From Exophiala sp. HKRS030 (lineage: Eukaryota; Ascomycota; Eurotiomycetes; Chaetothyriales; Herpotrichiellaceae): a stretch of DNA of 64,000 nt. The stretch spans positions 2,480,001 to 2,544,000 of the forward strand of contig JAHWDD010000008.1 of assembly GCA_023897205.1 (NCBI GenBank), written 5' to 3'. The notes under the pieces were generated by a model. That model made no database searches and was not told the origin of the DNA. It worked only from the letters and a program-made list of their open reading frames with translations. Below are positions 23,545 to 36,269 of this stretch, piece after piece; position 1 is the first letter of the stretch, and every line of letters starts with the position of its first letter. The position numbers were made by a program, and so were the translations under genes.

Positions 23545-24279
23545 TCAATAGGCAGCGATTATGGTTGGCTGTTGCCTCGAAGGGAGGTAGAAGCCTTCTT
23601 GCACGAAGGCTTCCGAGTCTGCGGGTGATAATGAGGTCGAGTCTTTGGCGTCGTAGAATGAAGTGGTAGCAATCGCTTGTCTTTGCTTTTCACTGAGGAC
23701 TTCGAATGAGACTGTTGGTGGTGAAGGTGGCATGTGGTCATCTTCCGAGTCGGAGTCGGAGTCGAGGCTCAACTCTGGTGGGGAATGTCGAGATGCCGTT
23801 CGTGTGAGAGTCAGGTCATCTTCGGTCTCTTCGTCGTCCATGTCGGCATCAACCTCGATGGCAGTGACGTTGCCATTCCATGTCTCCTCAGACTCATCCT
23901 CAGATTCGTCTTCAGAGCTCTCTGCATCCTCGGCTTCCCAGTCAGCCTCGGGTTCCTCGACAATGGTCTCGACATGTCCTGGTCGTTCTTCTTGTTCTTC
24001 TTGAGATCCCGAGACAATGTTGTTGAACCACCGTTCCTGTTCTTGCTCTGCGTTGGCCAGGTCGAGCATGAGAGAGTCGAGCATGTTTGCGTGTCCAACC
24101 AAGAGTCTGAGGTCGTGGTCGGGGCGGGAAGCCTCCTTGGAGAGCTTGCCTCGGGCACTGTGTGCCAGGAAGTAAGTTTGAGTGATACTCATCTTTTGCT
24201 TCTTAGCAGGTCGAGTGTAGATGGATTGAGATGTTGATTTCTTCGCTGGAGGAGCGGAAAAGCTGATTGTGGAAGGCAT
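23545..24279 (-). CDS. Conserved Pezizomycotina hypothetical protein, acidic
   Basis: 244 residues from the ATG at 24279, one exon. I recognise the N-terminal block (SITQTYFLAHSARGKLSKEA, then RPDHDLRLLVGHANMLDSLM and LDLANAEQEQERWF) as recurring in filamentous ascomycete proteomes without an assigned function; this is recall, not a search. The block looks helical and may mediate a protein contact. Before it stands a basic stretch (PAKKQK). After residue 90 the chain is strongly acidic and Ser-rich (SSEDESEDESEE, DSDSDSEDD), so probably disordered. No membrane segment or signal peptide is visible. The 5' flank (24280-24690) is rich in short repeats and looks like an untranslated leader. It stands alone between two gene-poor blocks. 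Confidence 0.75.
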   Translation of the reverse strand: MPSTISFSAPPAKKSTSQSIYTRPAKKQKMSITQTYFLAHSARGKLSKEASRPDHDLRLLVGHANMLDSLMLDLANAEQEQERWFNNIVSGSQEEQEERPGHVETIVEEPEADWEAEDAESSEDESEDESEETWNGNVTAIEVDADMDDEETEDDLTLTRTASRHSPPELSLDSDSDSEDDHMPPSPPTVSFEVLSEKQRQAIATTSFYDAKDSTSLSPADSEAFVQEGFYLPSRQQPTIIAAY

Positions 24280-25631
24280 GTTGACGTTTTAGTCGGGTAC
24301 CTTTCTGAGTCACAAATGTGGGTAGGTAGGGAAGTGTGGCTGCTTTAGTCGAGGGTCTTATACAAGATGGTTTGTTGAATGTTGTATCGAATGTTCATTG
24401 ACTATTGGATACTGTTGTTGTTGGATGTAGTTGTTGTTGATGATGGGTGAAGATGGAAAGGGAAGGCTGTCTCTGAAGCGGAGGGATCTGGGATTCTTTT
24501 GTAAACCGTGGAGCTGAGATAAGATGGCATTAACGTTAGGGATATTGAGTGTGCCTGAGTAATAGTAAGAAGCGAACGAAGGGTGCGTAAAGCCCGAACG
24601 AAGCGGATCCCTGTCGACTGGTAGTGTGGTCGAGGATCCACCACATCCTGGCCCCTGCTCGCTTTCGCAAGCCAGGGCTGTCGGAACAGTCATGGTGGAG
24701 TTAACACATCACCCCCCTCCCCCCGTCCTTCTCTCGTCTTCCTTTACCCCCTGCTCGGTGGACAGTTGTTCGTCCTGCCCGTCGTATTTCCATGTCGCGG
24801 TCGTACCTTAGCCCCGTGAGGAAAGTGTCGATTTCTCAGCCAGGACGACCCGCACGTCAACATGGTCATCCACTGGATCGTGTGCATGATGACACGCTAC
24901 CAGTCTCGTACACCGACCGGATCACTTGCTCAGCCAGAGACCCGAGCAATACGTCCACGACCGCCATCCCACGACAGTCCACGGTCCACGGTCCACTGCC
25001 GCGAGTCCTAACACTCCTCGGCCGCTGGTCTAACTTTCACACCGTTTGCCGGCTGCCTGACTCTCCAGGCACTGCCTGGCACCGACCTGGTACTCGGATA
25101 GTTTTTTCACCCGTGGTTCATCCATACGGACCTAAAGGCTCCAGTAATACTACCTGGTTATGTGCCTGGTGCTACCAACTGATTATTGCTGTCGAACGGC
25201 TGATCCAGATCTCGCAGTAAGCCCCAGAAGGGTAATCAATTGTCTGTTGCCTCGCTCTCTTGATGTTTCCGAATTGTCAACATGTACAAGCATGTCCCCA
25301 TCCACATCCACATCCACATCTGACCCGGCTGGCCTGGACAAAACAGTCATAATTGTTTGCCTTGGGATTACGGTGTGATTCTATGGATCCATTGGTTGAT
25401 TTTCAGATGAGAGCACAAATCCTGCACCATGACAGTCAAACTCTTTTTGCCATGACTCTATGATGGAGATGGATTGGTGGAATGGTGGATTGTGTGTTAG
25501 TGTTACAAACAGTGCAATTGCCTTAAGCAGCTAACGACCAGGGCGTGTGTGTACTGTAATTGTATGGAGTACTGTACGGTGCCTAAGCACTGGGAGCCTT
25601 GGTTGATTGAATTCCTAGAGGCAGCGTTGTG

Positions 25632-25661
25632 GTGACCGCCAGTGACCGCCAGTGACCGCGA
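25632..25661. repeat. 10-bp tandem repeat, three copies
   Basis: Unit GTGACCGCCA, three copies, the last with one change, then a degraded fourth. Confidence 0.8.
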
Positions 25662-26010
25662 GTGCCGCCTCATTTGGTAAAGTGGTCTTTCCGATTACAG
25701 ATTGTTGCTGGATAGCGCCCGCACCCTCGCCCGGCAGGTGCACACTAAGTGACACTGGCACTTATTGGTTTGGCGGTAAATTGCAAATTCCCTGCCAACT
25801 TCCACGCTGTCCCAGTCACGGGAAATGTTAGAACTGTTAGGCAATGACTTCATTGGCGTTGCTGAGAAATGGTCTTGGGCCAGACCACAAGCTGTTGCAA
25901 GCAATTGCAATAACGGCAGGATTTCGTAAGCTTCCATTCGTTGTTGGACTGCCAGGTATCACGTATCTAGATAGGCTTTCAAACCAGCTTGGTCAGCTAC
26001 CCTCTTGTGG

Positions 26011-26040
26011 CCTGTCGTGGCCTGTCGTGGCCTGTCGTGG
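26011..26040. repeat. 10-bp tandem repeat, three copies
   Basis: Unit CTGTCGTGGC in three perfect copies with partial copies on both sides. Confidence 0.85.
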
Positions 26041-27107
26041 CCTTGGTTACATTCTTCCCTCTAATTGCTACCTCCCTTATCCCTTGCCAATTGAATGAGG
26101 ATTCCGTAATCCAGCCCGAGTCTCGAGTCTTGACGCTGCTTCAAAGCTTCCATTCCATGTTGCGCCTTCCCAAATAGTGTGCACATTCCCTAACCAGCCG
26201 TTTCATCGTATTCCCCCCAAATCATTCAATTTGCATTCTTGTCTGCCCAAGCCTTGCTGAACCTTAAGCAGCTCTCCGTCACTTGGTCTCCTGGACTCAT
26301 CGTGTGCGGTACAACCCCCGAAAGCCCTACTGCTCCAGAACAAGTGAAGTTTCCTAGAGTGGCTAGTTGGCTGAATCATTCTCCTTCGCTCCCTCCTGTA
26401 AACACAATTCCAAAACATACTAACTAGACAACCTACGTATGCTCTGCAGTCTGCGGCTTGTACAGCCGACCTGGCAACGAAAGTCCTCGAGGCATGACGA
26501 GTGCGCTGTGGGGGGAATCCCTAACAAGCCCAAGACCCTCCTGTGGGGGAATGATCAGGCGCCTGAAACTCTTTTTCCAGGCAGCCCTTGGATGCCTAGG
26601 AGGTCCTGCTCCAAGCCTAAAACATCTACGTCTTGGGCCCTGATCACCCCTAACGCCCAAAATCTACCCCTCAGCCCTTGCCTTCTGAAGAGTCGGCACA
26701 ACGTTTTCTCCGTCCCAGTTGTCTGTCCAACGTCTATGAAACATTAGCTGGACATGTACGAAGCAGCACAGTATTTGTGCCAGTATCACCATATGCGTGC
26801 ATAAAATTCTAGGCATCAGCGTCGAAAAGCTACAGACAATCTCGTAACTTTGATTGCTATAGAACCTAGGAGATTGCCAGTGTGTTTCGAGTCGACAGTC
26901 AAAGTCAGGTGCAATCGTCGTATTTCGTTCTCGCATTCGCATAACGAGACAACTCGTCAAGATGGTTTGGTTTCGTTATGCAAGCATCGTATCATACGGT
27001 GATTCGTGACATTGGGCAACATGTGGCTGCCTGGCAAAGTCGGCCCACTGCCCATTGGTGCTCAATCCGATCCTCATGGTCCACGGAAATGCCCATGGGA
27101 ATCCCCC

Positions 27108-27132
27108 AGCGGGTGCCCAGCGGGTGCCCAGC
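27108..27132. repeat. 12-bp direct repeat
   Basis: Unit AGCGGGTGCCC(C) twice in a row within the gene-poor region. Confidence 0.6.
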
Positions 27133-30100
27133 ACAACGCGAGGTCAGAGCCCGGAAATAACCTGAGCCCAGACAACGGGCATTGTCAGCTGCTCGGGCTA
27201 ATCCCCTTCCACCCTCCGCTTGTCCTCTGGAGTTATGCTTTTGGCATAAGCCACCGACATCAACCAATCGCTGATTAGGGTTAGCCCCGATAGAATTATG
27301 CTCGAGTCTTGGAATCTCGGGCAACTTTTAGGGTAACTTTTGCGATCATTCCCCGAGTCACTTGGTCCCCGGAACCTGATAGTTCCGAGGCGTGCTCGTG
27401 ATCACATGCATTTTGTACAATTATCGCCCACAACCATGTTACAACAATATATCAATAGTGACCAACACATGACTCAACGGTGTGCGAGATATCTGGTCCC
27501 GTGTTTTTCCCTGGATGCATCTCATATAAAATTGCTCGACCCGGGAATGCACGAGACCAAAGTATCATAGCAGTCAGTTGACCGACACCGGAACCGCAGC
27601 GCTACTCCCGACTCTCGTACCATGTTGGCCAATGTACGAAAACTCGCGAAAACACCATCATTCGAGCCATAAGGCGCCGGTGTTCAGCAAGTGGCTTGGT
27701 TCAGAAAATATTCCCCGGATACCCAGATAGGCATCTCGCACAATTCGGGAGTCCAGTCTAAGGGATTGAGACCGCATTTTAATCGTGATGCCTGGAGTGG
27801 CTTGGTAGAATTGTAACCCTCGCGAAAAATGCCACGAGGAGCAAGGAGCAGCATCACGGGAAGCTATCCTCTAATTGGTAAATAAGCGTGTGGTTGCTCA
27901 ATCCAGTAGCCTTCCAGAAGCAAGTCTCGTATTCAAAGCCAATCAACATCTTGTGTTCCTGCAAGGATTCCCTCTGGCTTCTGCTGCGTTGCCTCCATCC
28001 CGTGTTGCCAACAGCCGCTAACCTGCGACAGGCGCCAGCCCTACCCCAAATGCATGCACACCGACCTTGAGGCGTGGTGGGCTGTGCGTATTCTTAGAAA
28101 TTCCCAGGTTTGGCAAGAAACTCGTGTTCGTATGCACATCCTCACACGAACCCCGTCCATGATTCCCCATGATTTGGTATTCCGTGGCTGTACAACTGCA
28201 CATGCATGAATGCAGGCGCCCTTGAATTCTTGATCAACGGTTGGCTTCATCCATCCAAAGCAAGGACTGCGCAAATATGCAAGCTCGTGGTTTGACTCAC
28301 ACCTGATCATACTCTCACAACACGATGATACAGCATCCTACGCATCCCGAATACACTTCGCAAGCCGCTCGGAGACAGCGACTAGTTCCCAGATGATGGG
28401 CTTGTTTGATGTCGCATGTCAGGAAACTCTCTTGTTTGGTACTTTTGCTCTGCCATGCTGACTGCATCGATATTGACTTTCCAACATCCCTCGCCTGGGC
28501 CCAAAGAAAGCAACATGCTAACCTTTGCGTGCTCAAGGTGGGGTCCTATATTCGACCTGCTTACATATTCGCGAATCCCGAGGGCTCGGGTTATCTCAGC
28601 CCCATACTCTTCTCCGGCTCTGCTCGTTCAAGAACCCAACATAGTGGAAAAGAAAGTAAGATGCTGACCGCCACCCAATGCTTGCGCCTCAGTCCAACTG
28701 TGATTGACTCATTGATGGTGTCAGCTCACGTGATCTGGTCTCGTCGAACCTCGCTTCTTGTCCCAAGATGCAATTCGCCTTGTCGACCGACACAGCGCTG
28801 TTGTTGATCAATCATCACACCCCGTCGCGTCGAGAAGGCTCCATCCTGAACGAATTAAAGTTGGTGGTCAAGCTTTGACACACTCTCTGGTGGTCAGCAG
28901 GATCAGCCAATTGTACACTGCAGCTGCAAGAAGACAAACTCCCTAACGGTCTGTCCAGGGTGGTGGGCTTCTAGGATCAACAGGATTTGTCAATCGTCGA
29001 CCCCCTTTTTTCTCACCCTGATGTCCCCGTCGTTCATCAGCCGAACCACCTTCTCGGGTACTGAATACAAATGGTCCGTGGAGAAAGTAATCATTCAAGC
29101 CCAAATGCGGCATCCTTGCTGGTAAGCGCTGGTCGAATCATTCGGCATGATCAAACGAGATTAACACATGCGCCTCTACGGTCGTAATGACAGGGAGCCT
29201 TCTCATCTTCCTGTTGGTGCAACACTCGACGTAAGCGACCATGTCTCCATCTGCGGCTGCTGAGAGTAGCAGGATCTGATTCTCAACCCATCAAGACTCT
29301 GCTTGAATATTACCCTTTTCGGCCAGGAGCTCGCATTCTTGCGGTGATCATCCAAGCGAGGCCCTCTGCGCACCCGAATAACCGAATGCACGCTTCTCAT
29401 TTGCTGGGCATTCATCCGTAGGATCCTCAGGAATCTTACACATATTCCAATTTGTCGGTGATCGAGACCCAGGGGTGTTGAGCCTTGGAGGTCGCCGTTT
29501 ATGGATGGGCGGAATTGACACAGAGATCCATTCCGCACCAACTCGGATGCTGTGGACTGCCTCAGCCTTGTGTCGCAAGTTCGCAAATTGAACGAGATGA
29601 CAAGCCGCCCCACATCTTGTTTCCGCGTCAGTTTCGTCCTTTCGGCTTACCGGAGTTAACCTTGACCACACCACTTATCAGAGAAGACTTTCTGGCTGCT
29701 TCGACTTGCTTACCTATCCGACTCGAGGATTCATGATTGGGAATCCTATGGATACTGTACAAACACATCCAGACTCTGACTTGTGCAGCCTGCCTCGGTC
29801 GAGAGTAATCCTGCGTGTCTTGCCTAGGGGGAACTCACTTTCTACATTGCTTGCTGGCCTTCGGCCTTAAGCACGGAGAATGACCTGAAATGTGGAGCCC
29901 TTGTTCATCGCGATGGACGATCCCCTATTCTACTGATGAAGGCGGGGGACATTGGATCTCATTTCTAACACACCCTCGGATCATGCTCAAGGCCCTCTGT
30001 CACGCCTAAATGTCCTTGTTGGACTTTATCATATCGGTCTGAGGTCCCCACACCCTTGCCAGGCTGCATATCTCCCCTAACCCCAGACTACCGATCATTC

Positions 30101-32260
30101 TGCCTACACTGTCACACTAGGCACCGCGAATGGCTTCGTATTATTAATGCGCTAATAGGTAAGGCCGGTTCATGGTCTCCTTCCCATTCCCATGTATCTG
30201 TAACTAACTATATTGCACCGAGTTTCCACCGGCAATTAGTGTTGGTCAGCACTGACTGGTTGCTACTTGAAGTGCGCCTGCTCGGAGATTCACCAAGTCA
30301 TCAAGGTGTGCTTTGGCGGATGACTGGCTTCTAGGATGACACCTTTATTGGTTACCATGAATTGCGATCTTCTATTGGTCTGATACACCTGGATATCAAT
30401 CACCGTCTCAGGACAGCCTTGGGGTCCAGAATAGACAAATATCACGTCCCTTCTCCGCCCCAACATCTTTCCGCCTCCACTCAAGATGAACTTCCTGATC
30501 GGAAACCCATCCACAGTCAAGAGATGTTGGCTCGACTTGACCTCGACTTAGTCAGACGCCACGACTGCAACCACGTTCACGAACACCTTTTATCAAAGGA
30601 ACGAGTCTTCTCCACATCCTGAGTAAACAAGGTCCCCAGAACCCCTCTTCTGGCACCGAGGTTCGCAGAAGCTCGCTGAGTACTATCGACATTACTGTAC
30701 TTCGGAATGTCACCACGCGATGATCTTACATCCAGATGTAGGTGGGCAGCCCTCTTTCGGGCGAACAGCAGAAGCGAGAGCGAAGATATCCGCTTTCAAG
30801 CGGAGTGGTAGGAGACATTCAGACTTCGTCTCAGCAACCTGTCTTCACCTATCAGAGAGATCATGCTCCCGCACTGTTCAGCTTGATGACTGTTCCCCCC
30901 ACCACCATCAACATCAACACGACCTTGATCCTTTGCGCACAAATCCGCATTCCTCGTTGGGTCTGGACAACGAGTGTACGTCTCGCTACAGAGCAGAGTA
31001 CAAGCACGATGGAAGGAACAGACATTCAGGTTGGGTCAATCGGAAAACTTGGAAAAGTTCCCGCATTTACTGAGGCCCGATCTGAGGTGAGAACGAGTCA
31101 ATAAACACGCTGGAATTCAGTGAGTTGTAAAAGTTCTTTCTTTTATTCACATTCCTTTCCTTTACCCTTACGTTCGGTGGAAACACTAGAGCCGGGATGC
31201 TAGCTATAACAGGTTTAAACATATTATTATATTTGCTCTCTCGGGATGGATAGCTCTAGGTCGTGTGCGTCGGCCGTTGTAAGGAGTGGTCGTGGTGCCA
31301 TAGAGACGAAGATTGATTGGCTCGCATCATTCTGATACTTCGTGTGTTGCATTTCGCAACGGCACCCATGGCCTCATCATTAAGTGATCCGGCTACGATA
31401 ATATGCTGAAGCGATCTATGCGAGGAAGGCGCCAGTTTGGGAGCCATTGTTTAGCCGTAAGCTTGTAGGACGCATTCAAATGCAGGGGAAACGCGTGCCC
31501 AGGTCGCCACGTCACATTCTTCCCAGTGTGTTTGAAACACGTGTCCTCGATGGGTTTTGGCGTTTTGCCTGCTTTCTTTTACTCCAAGAAGTACGGCGGA
31601 CTGCCGTCAAACAATGCGCAACCACTGGAGCTCGTGATGCTAATCATGTGAGGATAGGTCCGGCACCGACTTTGGTAGGTCAATGGTGCACATAATGTCG
31701 CACCCCGCAACCTGGAGCCTTCCTGCAGCAAACTGGCTACACGACTTCAACGCTTCTGCTGATACTGTATCGAACGATATCCACAATGTGCAATGAATAC
31801 GTGACCATGTTGATGTGGTCCGGAGGCGGCTGTAAGGTTGGAGTTTGTGATCAGACTCAATATACCGCGGATCCATGTCCTGATAAACCTGCCACTGGCA
31901 TCCGCAACTGCCACAGGTACAAAAGAATCGTCGCAGGATCATCAAAGAGGAAGGGGCCACGACCGGGGCACAACCACAGCGCCCCAGGTCAACCAAGCTC
32001 AGCGAGTCAGTAGGCTTGGTTTGTGGGTATGTCGAAAGCTGTTTGACCAGGAATGAAAAAAAGTGACCTTCTAAACTCGTCAGGATTGAAAAAAGCCTGC
32101 GGAATGACGCAGCTCTCAGGACAAGGCTGCATTTCGGTTTCGAGTGCTGGTCTCATCCTTGCGTGTCGGACGACGCATCAATATCCAGATTTAGATACGG
32201 AGACAGATAGTCACCTACAGAAGGACGTCTGGTGATGAACCTAAATCCATCTTCACCTTG

Positions 32261-33102
32261 CTAAGGTTGCGTCCTGCTAAGTGTGTTCGTCACAGCTTTC
32301 AACAGTTCCTCGCCGTTGTCAAACCCCTGGTGCCAACATTTAGCGATCTCTCTCCCAAATAATAGTCCCTCGGTGTTTGGAAAGATTGCTTGTCCGAATC
32401 TTGTTTCTATCGTCTCGTCGTCCATCTTTTCGAAGGGTTTTTCGCCAGCCACGAGCTCGTATAGCGAAGAGCCTAAGGCGAAAAGATCGGTCTGTTCAGA
32501 ACTGTCGACGTCATTTGGTCGGGGAAGCCAATGGCTCGAACATTCGAGCCCGAGTGCTGGCCGCCTTTTGAGGGCAAGAGTGGGTTGAGCATCGAATCCG
32601 GAGCCGTTAAAATCACTGAGCCTGACATTCTCATCGTTGTCCAAAAGCCACTGTTCTAACCTGAGATCTCCGTGTCTAACGCCTTTAGAATGGAGGTAAG
32701 AGACGCTTTCGATCATTTGGATGAACCAGCGTTTCTTATCTGCCTCTGATATACTCGAGTCTTTCCTTTCGAGGTAAGCTTTTAGGTTGCCATTGGGATA
32801 GAATTCGAGTTCGATCCAACCCTCCGGGGATTGCTCGAGAGACAACGAGCAATGCGGGGATGTTCTCCTAGTATTCGGTACACAAGAGCTTCCGTCTCGC
32901 ACGATACTAGATTCTGTTCTGTGATAGCTAGATCTTCCGGGTGTACGTTACATACTCTTACCACCCTATTGTCAATGCGATAAGTCTTTGCGCTCATGCC
33001 GACCATGAGCAACTCAGCGTGGTTCGTCATTGGTGTATGTCTGCCGAGATTACTGCTAGAGCAGAGGCTTGATTCCAGAGGGAGAGGATGAAGCTGAACC
33101 AT
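32261..33102 (-). CDS. Atypical fungal protein kinase-like gene with a one-base frameshift
   Basis: The first frame, from the ATG at 33102 (another at 33030), has an N-lobe-like part (MVGMSAKTYRIDNRVVRVCN, ETEALVYRILGEHPRIARCL). The family pattern then moves to the next frame at the C run whose plus-strand bases are GGGG 32826-32829: PEGWIELEFYPNGNLKAYLE, SYLHSKGVRHGDLRLEQWLL, VRLSDFNGSGFD, QTDLFALGSSLYELVAGEKP. One extra C gives one protein of 280 residues. The catalytic loop is HGDLRLEQ rather than HRDLKxxN, the DFG position reads DFNG, and the usual VAIK lysine seems to be Arg (VVRV). Small kinase-like proteins with this HxDLRLxQW...SDFN signature are common in filamentous fungi. The target is unknown, activity is doubtful, and the gene may be a pseudogene or a sequencing artefact. 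Confidence 0.7.
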
Positions 33103-36100
33103 TGCAGGCTCTAAGCTGATTTGTCTTTGCACCCCCTATTGTCGGTTTGAGCAACCCCATCTTTTTACGCTATGTGTCAAAACGAATCGCCGTAATTCAC
33201 GAGAGGAAAGCTGGCTATAACGCCGTAATATTATTGTGGCTATTATTGGCCAGGTGTGTAGGCAAGCTTTACCTCTTACGGACGCTACGGGCCAGACGTC
33301 AGTGCAAAAGCTCCGGAAAAGATTACAGTAGAGAGTCGATCCTGTATCTTTGTTTCGAAAGCTGATCTTCCCTTTCTTTTCAGTCGTTCAATATACATAG
33401 TGTTTGCCCAAACTACCAGAGCAGTTGGTTGATGACTTTCGAAAGGTATCAGAACGGCGACTTCCTCAACGAGTAGTTGCGACATTGTGAGAAGTCGGCT
33501 TTCGCGCGTTTCCTGACATCCATCTTGTCCTGTGTCAACGGCATGTATGCCAGATTTTCCTGCTGTCCGGCAAGTTGATATCCTACCACACCAGAGAGTG
33601 AGCGTCCAGCAGCGGCGTTTCCCTCTGAAAATCCACTCGTGCTACCCCTCGTTCATCCTCCACCACGCGGATGAGCTGGCTAAAATGACAAGTCGCATGT
33701 TTTCAGAGGCAGATCTTTGAGCCACAGCAATGACCAGCTAGAGGTTTTCATCTTGCTTCCATGTCCGACCTCGTCGTTGATATTAGGACACGCGGCCACG
33801 CGGCCACGATCAAAAGCATATGCTAATAGTTTTGCCGACGTCTCTTCGCAAGAACATGATAGTTGTATTGTCACTAACACTGTGCGGCACAAACAGTCGA
33901 CAACGGACTTCTCGGTGTGGACGGCTTCTCAAGTTCATGCCTGCTGAGCTTCAGAACTTGTTCTGATCTTTGTTAGACAATCCCTACCCCCGTTCGCTTC
34001 CGCATTCATCTCGGTGCCGGTGTAGCCACGCCCCCATCACACTACGCCTCGTGTATGCCTTTTCACACTCAAGGATAGGTAAGCCATTACCTCTGGAAAA
34101 TCGGTGGCGTGACAAGAGCGGTGCATGAAAGCTGGAGTCAACTAAAACCCGATTTCCTGAATGGCAGTATCGACACCATAGTCCGATATATCCTTTATCC
34201 AAACAATAGCAGTCCCTTGCCTCAACACGATCTATGCAAGTCTGTGATATCCTACATGCTCTCCTCCCCTTCGTCAAGAACACGATATCATTGTCGCAGC
34301 ACCAGCTCTGAGGGTGATGCCGGAAGATGTTTTCGAGCTTCCGTTGTCCACCAGGGACATTTGACAGATAGTGATCCTAGGATTGATTGAAGCTTACCGT
34401 TAATTTGTTTCCGAACAGGGCTTTGCAGAATCTTCTGGAGAGATTGCTCGACGGGTCCGCGGAGGTAAGGATCGAAAGTGAGTAGAAAATGACATACTCC
34501 AAATCCCTCCAATGCTTCGTAATTTGTGCCGAGATGGTAAGTTTTGTCGCTGACGGTCTCGACCTGGTGACTCTTTATCACCGCGACCAGGATCAACGAC
34601 GTTCATTATGTCAACGTACATGCAACAGCACATAAGGGTGTTGTCGTCTATCTGGTTGATCGTGGGTTTTCCTTCACCGCCAATAGTGAAGCCTATCTTC
34701 CCTCCTTAAGTGAGCCCATCCATCAGCCTCTCATACTTGAATCTTGCGTCCAGGCGGAAACCTGAGTATCGAGACTTTAAAGGGCCATATTGCTTACGCC
34801 TCGATTTAGACAGAGGGTATGTTGTAACCTTCCCAATGAACTTCTCGAGTACGGTCGTGAAGACTTGGCTCTACTCTCTTTTCATAGCACCTCACCACGA
34901 CGGGTCTAGGCACAAAGACATGCCACTATCACTTGAGACCACAAGGATCCCGTGTCATTACGGCGGAGGCTTTTGGCAAAGCAGCTTAAGGAGGCCAGAT
35001 TGCGATCCAGTTTCCCAGGCTGAAACTCCACAGCTCCGGCCAAGGAATTCCTTGGTCGCTACCCCTATCGAAAGCACCATGTTTGGAAGCTATTATATAG
35101 CTCGGCATTCTGGCCTGAGGTATTTGAATATGGCACAACAACCCACTTACAAAACACTCTCGGATGATCGTGAACCCCTGAGACTTCAGCTGCTCATCTC
35201 ATCCGCAGAGAGACGACATTCGACGAAACGGCCACCGTTCTTCCCTCGTACGCCATTAAACAAGACCAGTTCTCGGAAGACGCATACCCGTTGGAGAAGA
35301 GAGAAGAGAGGACGGTGCACCCAATGCCAGAAACGTCCATTCTTGTGCCGCTGTCTCAAGCTCAACAAACGCAAAGGGCCAAGCTCTCTCGTCGGTCGAT
35401 AGCATAGCTACCACCCTCATCCAAGGATACCATGCACGCTGAAGCACACCTGTGACCAGAAGCGACGTTCCGAAAGATCGTTTCTTTTTTCACAATTCTC
35501 TTTGCAGTAGGGAAGTGCAGATGTCCTGTTTCGTTTGGGAACGTCGCTAGCGAATCACCTACTTTGGTCAAGTCTCTCGGATAGTGCAGCCTTGCATAAA
35601 CAAAACCGGTAGGTAGTGACATGCGTCTTTTCGAAGAATCTTCATTCTCACGTGGATGAGTCAGAAGACTGCTATGGAGTCAAGCCCTTCTAATGCATGT
35701 GACATAGGGGGGTGATAAAATCTCCTTTGGTCTATACGAAATACGATCGACGGAAGAGCTACTGACTGTGGCAACGAGCATAGAAGCATTCAGAGGAGAG
35801 AGAGTTCGAGTGGAGAGATCTTTTGTATTTTGCTGGAACTCCAAGCTTGGTCCCTTTCAGACAGCTCGCATGGGCATGTCGAAAGGTACATCACATAACT
35901 ATCATGTGATCCCGCTTGACCAACAGAACTACCTTCTCGAAAGCATGCTTGCAGGTTTGCTGTGCTGGTTACTCGTCTCCAGCATGACCTAAAGTTGTGT
36001 CTTTTGGTCGCCCCACCGATGCAATGCAAATGGTGCCAATATAGATGCAAACCTGGTGACACCTGCGTCGCCATGCCTGGCTTTGTTGTAATGCCCTTTT

Positions 36101-36269
36101 TTATGTACACATACTTTTTTATTTGTGGTGACCGTGATCTCATCCCTCGAATCTTCCAAGCACTGGTGTTCTTGACTCTGTCCATAATGCAGATATAATG
36201 ATACCACAGATGCAAGGAAGTCTTCACACCACAAGAGCCACCCATCCACCCACTACGCATCGGCCGCAC
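33103..36269. other. Intergenic region of 3.2 kb
   Basis: The 690-nt open frame 34710-35402 (plus) opens with GTG and has no recognisable domain, so I do not call it. Its Cys-rich end is not a finger of known type. The rest holds no frame worth naming. Confidence 0.4.

Larger units (their letters stand above)
24280..32260. other. Gene-poor region of 8 kb
   Basis: The largest stretch without a supportable gene. Frames are short, many open with non-ATG codons, and none matches a family I know. Small repeats occur at 25300-25321 (ATCCAC units), 25632-25661, 26011-26040 and 27108-27132. I found no long terminal repeats, inverted repeats or transposase/reverse-transcriptase motifs by eye, but mutated copies would be hard to see. 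Confidence 0.45.

Noticed and set aside
34710..35402. Open frame of 230 codons on the plus strand with a Cys-rich end
   Set aside because: It opens with GTG; internal ATGs give shorter frames without a domain, and the Cys spacing fits no known finger.
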